Of a stretch of 64,000 bases of DNA, positions 55,713 through 64,000 are shown in pieces; within the stretch, counting starts at the first letter, position 1; each line of letters starts with the position of its first letter. The notes under the pieces were generated by a model. The model had not been told where the DNA came from, searched no databases, and saw only the letters and a program-made list of their open reading frames with translations. Source of the DNA: Portulaca oleracea (lineage: Eukaryota; Streptophyta; Magnoliopsida; Caryophyllales; Portulacaceae); NCBI GenBank assembly GCA_029582165.1, contig CM055868.1:14749501-14813500 (forward strand), in the 5' to 3' direction. A program made the position numbers and the translations under genes.

Positions 55713-56162
55713 TTAGAGCGTGCCTGAAGGGATTGATATCATTAAAGATAACTTGGCTAAAGCATCTATCAACTCATTGTGATCCCTAGAAAGGTATTGG
55801 AAACTGATTTGTTCAAATTGATCAGCAAGTCCCAAGAGCTTCTGCCGGTATGCAATAAGGCATTCATTTCGAACTTTCCACATATTCTTAGCCTGATTGA
55901 TAATAAGGCTAGAATGCCCAAAGACCTTTACATGGCGTATACCTACGGTCAAAGCAGCTTGTAAACCCTTGATGCATGCCTCGTATTCTGCAGCATTGTT
56001 AGTCGCATCAAAATCCAACTTCACAGATACAGGGATGTGTGCCCCTTTTAGAGATATTAATAGGACTCCTACTCCACAACCCATTTTATTAGAGGCTATG
56101 TCGAAATACATTTCCCATGTAATATCATCAGTGAAGAATACATCTTCATCTGGAAATTCCAA
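55713..56162 (-). pseudogene. Archaeal-type RNase H (second RNase H) of the Tat element
   Basis: Pattern MYFD-x-ASN...GCGVGVLLI...TNNAAEYEACIKGLQAAL...SSLIINQ...NELIDALAKLS is the extra 'aRNH' domain that marks the Tat lineage. The catalytic GDS-type Asp is replaced: it reads FGHSSLII, so this copy should be inactive. The frame is otherwise open. Confidence 0.85.
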
Positions 56163-56240
56163 GTGAGTGCTTGGAGGTTCCTGTGATGGTGAAGCAGCCA
56201 GGAAATCTGAAACAACCCGCCCTTTAATGGACTTCTGAGG

Positions 56241-57334
56241 TTAGTATTGAAGATTGAATTCTAAAAGCATGACCACCCATCGAGCAATGTGGTTGTTGAT
56301 AGTAGGTTGCTCCATGATGAATTTGATGGGATTATTTTCAGCTATGACATATACAATTTGTGAAAGCATGTAATGTCTCAGCTTTTTGGTGGCCCATACC
56401 AATGCAAGAGCCATCTTCTCTATATCAGTGTATCGATTCTCGTAGTCTAGAAACTTCTTACTTAAGTAGTAGATGGCGCTCTCTTGACCTTTTACCTTTT
56501 GAGCCAGCATAGCCCCCATTGCGGAGCTAGTCACTGTGAGGTAAAGGAGTATAGGCTCATCTGATACTGGAGGCATGAGAACTAGAGGATGTTGCAAATA
56601 TTCCTTGATTTTATCAAAAGTAGCTTGACATTGATCATCCCATTCTATTTTACTTCCCATCTTCAACTTCTTGAACAAAAGTTCACAGGTCATGGTGAGC
56701 TTTGAGATGAATCTACTGGTATACTGAACTCGCTCTAGGAAACCCTTATCTCCTTTTATGTCCTAGGCGGTTACAAATATTGAATAGCCTTTATCTTTGA
56801 AGGGTCAACTTCAATTCCTCGTTGGCTAACCACATAACCTAGCAGCTTCCCAGAGGTAACACCAAAGGTGCACTTTGTTGGATTAAGCTGCATCTTATAC
56901 TTGCGAAGTGGTAGAAAGAATTTGCGGAGATTGAGTACGTACTCTTCCCTCGTTTTGGACTTGACGATCATGTTATCTACAAGCCTTTGATATGTAGCAC
57001 CGAAATTTTTGAGACCGAAAGGTATAACCACATAATAGTACGTTCCCCATGGTGTGGTAAACGAGGTTTTCTCCATGCCTTCTTCTGCCATTTTTATTTG
57101 ATTTTATCCAGCATAACCATCCATGAAGGACAACAGCTCATGTCCGCAAGTGTTATCCACCAACACATCAATGTGAGGTAATTGGAAACTATCCTTGGGA
57201 CTAGCTTTATTGAGGTCTTGAAAGTCCACACACATGCGTACTTTCCCGTCTTTCTTGGGCACTAGGACGATGTTAACAATCCATTCGGGGTATTGAACTG
57301 CTTTGATAAATTTAGCATTAAGCTGCTTGATCAC
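56241..57334 (-). pseudogene. Tat reverse transcriptase and first RNase H
   Basis: 57334-57104: RT start (NIVLVPKKDGKVRMCVDFQDLNKASPKD, SFMDGYAG, then a stop). 57091-56771: RT centre (TPWGTYYYVVIPFGLKN). The segment with the YVDD active site is shortened to RLVDNMIVKSK, so about 15 residues including one catalytic Asp are missing. 56693-56241: RNase H (FDKIKEYLQHPLVL, YYLSKKFLDYENRYTDIEK). Several frameshifts in 56.70-56.77 kb. Confidence 0.88.
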
Positions 57335-58395
57335 CTCCTCCTCGATCTTCTAAGCCCATTCAGGTTTGGTCCTCCTAGAATTTTGCCGAACCGGCTTTGT
57401 ATTAAGGAGCAAAGGTATGGTGTGCTCCGCAATCTCCCTGTCAATCCCTGGCATGTCCTCGTAGGACCATGCAAATACATCAATAAACTGCTTGAGAAGC
57501 TCTGTGAATGCTACCCGTTCTTCTGTTGTGAGTGAACTACCTCACTTCAACTCCCGAGGTTGCTCTTTTGTGCCCACATTTATGGTGATCGTGTCATCCA
57601 ACTGCATCATTTTATGCTCATGTTCATTAGAAAATTCTTTTAAAGGTTCATTAAATTCAAGATTATTATTGGCGCAATAGTTCAGGGGAGAGGGGAAAGA
57701 AGAATCAGAGTAAGCATAAATGTTCATCTTATTGAATGCGGAAAGGAATACATTGCCAGTAGACTCAAGACCAGACTCGTCAGACTCCAGACCCTTTGGA
57801 CCTGACTCTATGCCATTAGGAACAAACTATCCTACAGATGAAGCAAAGCTATTCTCTTCAGCATCAACCCATGAGACCGTCTTAGCTCTTCCATATTCAG
57901 TGATCATAGAGCTTAGGTCGAAGCTTGGGTTGGATAATGCAGCAATAACAGTGGTAGCCTCAAACTTTTCTTGACAACTTCTTGTCCAAAGAAAATGCCA
58001 AATATATTGCTCCCGGCAAAATGAGTCAATTCTAATGGTGGCTGCTTGTCCCGAGCAGGAACAAAGGCAGTAGCCATATTATTGAAGATTTCTAACCCAA
58101 CAACTTAAACTCCTTTGTTCTTTAGGTAGAACGGTTCAGGTAACCCATAGTAAGGGAAGTCAACACCTTCTAAAACAAACTGTCCATTCAAAGTGAGTGG
58201 ATAAGGCTTTGTTTGGATCAAAGTAGGGGGATCGTCCATCTTCTTCTGTTCAGCTATGCCCATTTTTACAAATACGACCTCCTTCTCAGTTGGCTTGTAC
58301 CCTAAGCCAAATCTTCCCCTCTGCTTAAATGTCTTGATTACAGGAGGAATCCTGTCTTTTAGGTTCTATCCTAATACCATTCTAAGAAAGTAACC
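57335..58395 (-). other. Tat protease-RT linker
   Basis: Fragmented open frames between protease and RT on the minus strand, with stops near 57356, 57540, 57828 and 58110; no distinct domain recognised. Confidence 0.5.
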
Positions 58396-59076
58396 TTACT
58401 TCTTGAGAATAACATGCACTTTGGGGTTTGAGTAGGGATCAAAGTCAAAAGGAGCTTCATCCTTGCTCAACACCGCCATGATTTCAAAGTTGTAGAGTTT
58501 TTCATCCATCGAGCTATGCTCCACCTCAAGGGTTGATTGTTTGGGAGTAAAGACGGCATTGATAGGTTCTCCTGAGATGGTGATTACTCGGCCTTGAACC
58601 ATCATTTTCACCTTCTGGTGTAAGGTAGATGCTATAGCATTACACTCATGAAGCCATGGGCTCCCTAAAAACAAATTGAAGGAAGCCGGGATATCGAGCA
58701 CTACAAAATCCATATTCCGAGTAATATTGCCAGTGGTGATAGGCAATATTATGGATCCAACCGACCTTCCAGGGGAATTTTCGTAAGCCCTGAGTTGTAC
58801 GTCATTTTGAGCCAAATGTTGTTGTTGAACTCCCAACTTTTGTTTTGTTCTCCAAGGACACACATTTACAACTTAACCATTATCAACCAAAACCAGCGGG
58901 ATAGTTTTGTTAGAGCATTGGACTGTAAGGTACAGAGCTTTGTTGTGAGACACTCCTCCTTGAGGTAGATCCTCGATCCCAAAAGTAATTACCTCTTGGT
59001 GGGTCGTCACATGAGCAACCAAGGACTCAGGAGTCATCATAGGAGGTACCGTTAAAGCAGTAAGGGCATCCAACAT
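58396..59076 (-). pseudogene. Tat aspartic protease
   Basis: LVLVDNG (D-x-G-type active site at about 58880, followed by a stop), then NVCPWRTKQKLGV, NMDFVVLDIPASFNLFLGSPWLHE and SYLHQKVKM-like core ending at 58396. This is the usual Gypsy retropepsin fold that cleaves the polyprotein; the stop after the active site inactivates it. Confidence 0.75.
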
Positions 59077-59124
59077 CTTCTATCTATGGGCTTGTGATGC
59101 GCAGATGAGCTGCCAAATGGTGAC

Positions 59125-60981
59125 CTAGGCTTTGGTCTTCTTAAATTGAGCGAGAAGAGGGTCTTCTGGAGGAACCTGATTATCATTACCTACTATCGGT
59201 GTAGGATTAGGAACAACCACTTGGGTAGTGGTGTTCCTGTGGTTGTGGCAGCCAGACCGAGAGAGAAATGTTATATCGTATGTTGTTGGTTCATCTGCCT
59301 CAATCCATTCTTTCTCAAGATGCTCCTGCTCGTCATCGTCGTCACTGTCCCAAATTCCATGTATGAATAGACCTTCGGGGAATTCAAGTATTCCTAGGAT
59401 AGGTTGACCCACATCAACAATCAAAGAGGAAGGGTCAAAGCTTGAATCTCCACAAATGATGGCGTTTGCATGCTCGGGCATAGGGTTATTTTGATTGTTA
59501 GGCTTTCTAGTAGCTTTCGGCATTGGAAGTGTCTCATCCCTTATTATATCTTATATCTTGTTCTTGAGAGTTCAACATTTCTCAGTATCATGTCCTCGGC
59601 AACGATGATAGCGGCAAAATTGGTTTGCATCCCAATGTTTACCTTTAATTGTCGGTTCTTCTTTTGGTAAAGGCAGAACCAAAAAACCCTTCTTGACCAA
59701 CCGATCAAGAGCCTGAGAATAAGGAACATCTAGTGGCGTATTGGTCTCGTACTTCGGCACATAAGGCCCTTTTCGCTGGATAGAGTTAGTCTCAACAATT
59801 TTAGGAGGGTGGCTAGCCGCAATAGTAACCCTCCTGTTGGAGCTAGACCCCTTCCACGCAGGCGAAGCGATCTTGTCAGTGTGCATTACTTCCAGTTGAA
59901 CATAAATGTCCTTTAAGTAGTCGAAATCCTTGATGACATGATATCCCAAGTGTTTGGATAGGCTGCTCTTGAGCCCTTACTTGAAAATAGATAGTTGTAG
60001 GCAGAGAGGAATGGACTCATTGATGTGGGACAACTTGGTATGCCACCTTTCAAAATAATCCAAAAAGGATTCGTCGTCCCTCTACTTCATGGTGGTCAAG
60101 TCGTCCACCGTAGCTTGTTTCTTTTGGATACGACTGTAATGGTTAATGAAAGCTTTGAATAACTCATTCCAATCGGCTTTGACTTGGGGTGATAGAGCAT
60201 GGTACCACACTTTGGCTTCACCATCTAAAGTGGATGGGAAGACTATGGAGTACAAGTTGACATCAATCCGATTCAGCGGTGCTAATCTCCTGAACTCTTC
60301 AATATGATTAGTGGGATTCTCAGAGGGTTTGAACTTGATGTTTGGTACCTCAACCTTGTCAGATATCTTCAGAATTGGCTGAACAGGTAATGGCACCTCC
60401 ATGTACTTGTCAGCAAAAGTCGGCACAGTGCTCATTCCTTTGGTGAGGCTTTCTAGCTTTTGTTCAAGGGCTTTGACAGCGGGGTCCCTTGTAGCATTAC
60501 CCTTTGTTTTGGATGATTCTACTCCTCCAGAATCGGTTGATATTTTGATGAGTTCAGGCTCAGATTCATATCTATGCATCTCTTCATCATCTTCCTCAGT
60601 ATTCAACCCCAATTTGGTATTGATCTTAGTGATGGCTTGTAGCACACCGTCCATCACTTGCTATTGTTCATTTTTTTTTCCCATTTTCTGCTCCTGTTCT
60701 AAAGTGTTGGCGAATACCAGACCTTGCATTTTGGTGTAAAGCTCATCCAAATGTTTCGTGATGTTGGCCTCAGCGCTCTGAACCGGAACTACTTGGAATT
60801 GTTCTCCAGACATGATGCAGTCACGAGTCACAGTTGGATCGTAGTGAGGGTTTGGAATCAAACGGTCAGTGCGCGGATCTCGGATGCGGGCTCGGAGTCG
60901 ATCACCAATGATGCCTGCATGGAAATTCAAAGTTAGGACATTCGGTGACATACTCCGACACATACTACCCGATGCATACAT
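59125..60981 (-). pseudogene. Tat gag with zinc knuckle
   Basis: 60981-60661: N-terminal part; 60657-60082: gag domain with EEFRRLAPL, TLDGEAKVWYHAL and DWNELFKAFINHY. 59949-59572: C-terminal part with the CCHC-like knuckle FCRYHRCRGHDTEKC that packages RNA, then an acidic linker (GIWDSDDDDEQEHLEKEWIE) to 59125. Stops interrupt at about 60660, 60080, 59570 and 59540. Confidence 0.85.
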
Positions 60982-61235
60982 GTCCTGAGGAACCTATATG
61001 ATCCTATCACACTTGACACATATATGCTGACACAAAAGGCTCACCCACTTTTTGTGACTGCGTGACCTAACTTTTTATGAACCTATTAACAGAACATTAT
61101 AAAGGGTCGAATAAAGTCAAACATAGCGAGCGGATCATGAATTGAAGGGTATAAGTCAATGTTTCTCAATTCGGATGGACCCAATCTACAGGCAGACTAT
61201 TTTAAGGAGAATCCGTAACTTAGCCCAATAATTCT

Positions 61236-61339
61236 GTAAAACCCCAAATTTTTGGTTAGCGCCACTGTTAGTTCCGTTTGGCAGACCGTTGCTGTTGAGT
61301 TTAAGTTTCGAGGATGAAATTTCTTTTAAGAAGGTAATG
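61236..61339 (+). other. 3' end of a Tekay-like Gypsy internal region
   Basis: The phrase 'tttcgaggatgaaatttctt' followed by taagaaggtaatga just before TGTAAAACCCC is the usual non-coding end and purine tract of Tekay/Del chromoviruses. A similar tgtaaaacccc also occurs at 61237, so the junction with the Tat element may be complex. Confidence 0.55.
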
Positions 61340-64000
61340 ATGTAAAACCCCGAAAAATCCAAAGATGTTGACCGTGACGTTGTTAGTAAATTAGGTTTGA
61401 CTTCGTTATTTATTATTATTCGTTTGTGTTTTATTTTGCTAACACTTGAGCTCGTAGGATCGTGAGAGACTAACAAGGGTATATCGGTAATTTCATAGGT
61501 TTAGTATTATTAGTTTTACTCTTTTTATTATTAGTATTACTATTAATATTATTGAGTTATGTGATTAATTACGTGAATATTATTTACTATGTGATTATAT
61601 TATTATTAGTATTATTATTATTATTACTATTATTAGTATTATTAGTTATTTTTAGAAAAATCAGTTTTTAATTGTTTTAGTTGGGTTAGGTCAGGAGTGT
61701 TAATTGGGCCTTAAGTATTAGCTAGTATAAAACTCTCTCTCTCTCTCTCCCTCAAACCCTAATAGCAATCAAAACCCTAACCCTAGCCATCACTCTCCTC
61801 TCCCCTCTCTCTCTCTCTCCCAGCAGCCGCCCACCACCGACGATCGCCGCCGCGCCGCCGCGCCGCCCGGAGCACCGGCAACCTCAACCGGCCACCAAAC
61901 TCGCGGACGAACACCGACCTGCTGCTGCTACTGTTCGATCGACGCAGTCCCAAGACCAACATTGCACCTGCTGCTGCCGACGCCACCAACACCACCCGTG
62001 ACCACCTCCTGACCGGCCGCCACCCCCATCACCACCCTGGTCGCCGGAAACTACCCTGAACCCTACGTAAACCCTAACCCTAAACCATAACTGATTTCCA
62101 TATTTTTTTTTATATTTTCTTTTTCTTTTTCCTTTTTCTTTTCTGCTTTTAATTTCAAAATTTAATTGTTTTTATAATTATTGAATTGTATTACTTATGA
62201 TTAGTTTTGTAATTAGGAAAATTATTTGTAAATATTTCTTGGTTGTAATTATGTGTAAATTGTTAATTGTTATGTGTAATTTGTTTATTTGTTATATGTA
62301 ATTTTATGTTGTAAATTGTAATTAGATTAAGTTGTAATACTTGATTATTAGGTTTAAAGGTGTTTCTTTATAGTTCTTTGTATTCCTTATAAATCATATT
62401 AGGTTAGATCACTATATTATTATATGCACGAAATTGGAAAGTGTAACATCTAGGTTAAATTCTTGATTAACAAATTAGGTTGTTTAATTTAGATTCAATC
62501 TTTGTTAGTAATTCGTTTCTTGTTAAATCTTGATTCTTGAAAATTAATTAGGTTTCTTGTTAAATATTACATGTTCTTTAAGTCTTTCTTGATTCTTGAA
62601 TTCTTGTTTTAGTTAGTAAAAGAATTGGTTGTTGGGGTTTTTTTTTCTTGATTAGTAGTTACTTGTCATATTATACCTTATGTTATATTTCCTAAAGACC
62701 TCCTTGAATCTTGATTAAAGAAACCACATGTTTAACCACCTTTTATTGTTCTTTGAAATTCTTGCTTTACTGTTATAACCTTGTAAATAATTTATGTTTA
62801 AAGTGTTATATTTCTTGTTTGTTTTTAGGATTGATTAAAATTAGTAAAGTGTTTCCATGTTTTCTAAATTGGGTTAATGTTAAAAGTTTAATTGTTGGAC
62901 CTAAGTTAAGTTGGACTTTATACCTTAGACCCTAGTTACTATTTTGAGCCCAAATTAGAACCCGGAGATCAATTGGTAAAAGTTAGAACCGAAATTACAA
63001 ATTTATTAAGAACCGGTAACATGACAGTTTTGTTAGTGTCTAAAGGTCAGGTTGCTACGTTTAGTATAGTTACTCTTTGATAGAACTCTTTTAACTGGAG
63101 GTTCCCTTAGATGATAGGAGCCATAGGAATTTTACGGATCGAACGTTTGATTTGTATAACCCTAGTTATAATCTTTTTACCAGAACCTGTCAGATCTAAA
63201 CCAATTGGGAAGATGGGTGTTTTTAGAGTCTTTCGGGACTGATATGGGCTTTGTCATCAACATAAAAGTTTTAGTAGACATCCCGAGGTTTCCGAAAAGT
63301 CCAGAACCAGACCCATAGGATGTCGGGAAGTCGAGTTGTGACCCGTTTTATGTGAACGTTACAATCTGTCCTCTGCTTGCTTTTATTTATGAAAATTGTT
63401 GAGTAAATTTTATGTGTGAACTTGTTATATAATTCCTTGAGTGTGTTAAGTGTAAGTCATAATTGATAGGAACCTAAGTGTTCCTAGGGGATGGGTTAGG
63501 TAGTTGATAGTTAATACTAACTTCGTTAGAACGCGTTTTGATTAGATAATTATTCTCATTCTAGGCCCGAGTTAGTGTGTGACGATAGTGAGCTCAAGTG
63601 TGTTCTCCTTATTACTGTACTGTGACGTTATTCAGGTAATTGTCTATGCTCTAATCCCCATCGGGATGCTCTTTAAATGTGTTTTGATGTTTTATAATCT
63701 ATTTTGAGAATTGCATCCAGAAAGGGGACTTTTGTGGAAATACGACCATCTGTTTTGATAATCTTTTTGATTCGATTGTGATCTTGGTTTATTTGAGTTG
63801 AGAAATTGGATGGTCTTTTATTCGAAGTTTTGTTAATGTTTTTGATAACTTGGGATGGTTTGACTTGAGAGTCGTGAGTTGAGTTTGAATACTGTGTAAA
63901 TAATTCAAGTGGAAACGTTAAGCGGGTTTCGGGGGATAACCTGTTGTGCAGGTGTAACAACCTGCAAGGTTATGGACTAGGAGATCAGGGCTTCTTTCCC
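61340..64000 (+). repeat. Tekay-like LTR, running to the window end
   Basis: Starts TGTAAAACCCCG. A TATA box (agtataaaac, about 61726) is followed by CT repeats and an unusually GC-rich leader (61.74-62.07 kb, aaccctaaccctagcc and gccgccgcgccgccg). The rest to 64000 is AT-rich with no supported gene. The length exceeds 2.6 kb, suiting long-LTR chromoviruses; the right end is outside the window. ATT-type microsatellites are at about 61500-61650. Confidence 0.55.

Larger units (their letters stand above)
46085..61235 (-). mobile_element. Large Tat-lineage Gypsy element with antisense accessory genes
   Basis: Read on the minus strand: gag, zinc knuckle, protease, RT, RNase H, a second archaeal-type RNase H and integrase (60.98 to 54.39 kb), then DUF7745-like and PMD genes in antisense, a minisatellite, a polypurine tract and a 3' LTR. 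Dual RNase H and antisense ORFs between integrase and 3' LTR are known hallmarks of the Tat lineage; a tandem repeat at that place is known from Retand of Silene. The 5' LTR is missing, replaced near 61.24 kb by a Tekay-like sequence. All genes are broken. Confidence 0.78.

Noticed and set aside
61783..61995. Minus-strand Arg-rich frame of 70 aa
   Set aside because: Shadow of the GC-rich LTR leader on the plus strand.

Overview
The window is nuclear DNA from a flowering plant, most likely a eudicot. It is AT-rich and almost entirely nested transposable elements, with plant-specific families (FAR1-type Mutator transposase, Plant Mobile Domain, DUF7745-like, GRF zinc finger, Cassandra TRIM, Copia, Tat and Tekay Gypsy). 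The mix of Retand-like Tat elements, DUF7745 and PMD genes would fit Caryophyllales/Amaranthaceae, but that is an inference. No tRNA, true rRNA, CRISPR or organelle genes were seen. Several open frames that look like ATG starts on translation actually begin at TTG or GTG; starts below were re-chosen.

Layout. 0-2.1 kb: the 3' end of a Copia element with its LTR, a TIR element, and a decayed Copia gag. 2.1-9.5 kb: LTR-like remnant, hAT, Stowaway and Harbinger-like MITEs, and two 5'-truncated LINE insertions with exact target duplications. 9.6-10.0 kb and 28.1-28.6 kb: two paralogous small host genes (79 and 86 aa), each preceded by a copy of the same non-coding segment; a third copy of that segment (12.4-13.07 kb) has lost its gene. 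Between them lie a long-TIR Mutator foldback (11.5-12.1 kb), a rearranged, partly palindromic Copia (13.07-16.5 kb) and a 7.5-kb element carrying a decayed Ulp1-like (C48) protease gene whose introns and flanks are full of GATGCA-type repeats (17.2-24.7 kb).

29.6-40.26 kb is the best-defined element: a 10.66-kb Mutator-like element with a perfect 9-bp target duplication (GCTCATTAG) and ACTGACTCAGTGAGT-containing terminal inverted repeats. It holds a decayed FAR1/MULE transposase, an intact GRF zinc-finger/transmembrane protein of 109 aa, an intact 186-aa orphan protein with its own TATA box, and captured exons of a leucine-rich-repeat receptor kinase.

40.3-43 kb has a five-unit satellite with internal ATT microsatellites. 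43.1-46.07 kb is Gypsy in an unusual pol-LTR-gag order. 46.1-61.2 kb is one large minus-strand Tat-lineage Gypsy element: gag, protease, RT, two RNase H domains and integrase on the minus strand, followed by two antisense accessory genes (DUF7745-like and PMD), a 60-bp minisatellite, a polypurine tract and the 3' LTR. A Cassandra TRIM (with 5S rRNA-like LTRs) sits inside the DUF7745 gene and a foldback Mutator element sits next to the integrase. The LTR and the antisense-gene promoter share an array of 18-19-bp palindromes spaced 77-98 bp apart upstream of an identical TATAAATACCCC core. From 61.24 kb to the window end is the 3' end and LTR of a Tekay-like chromovirus.
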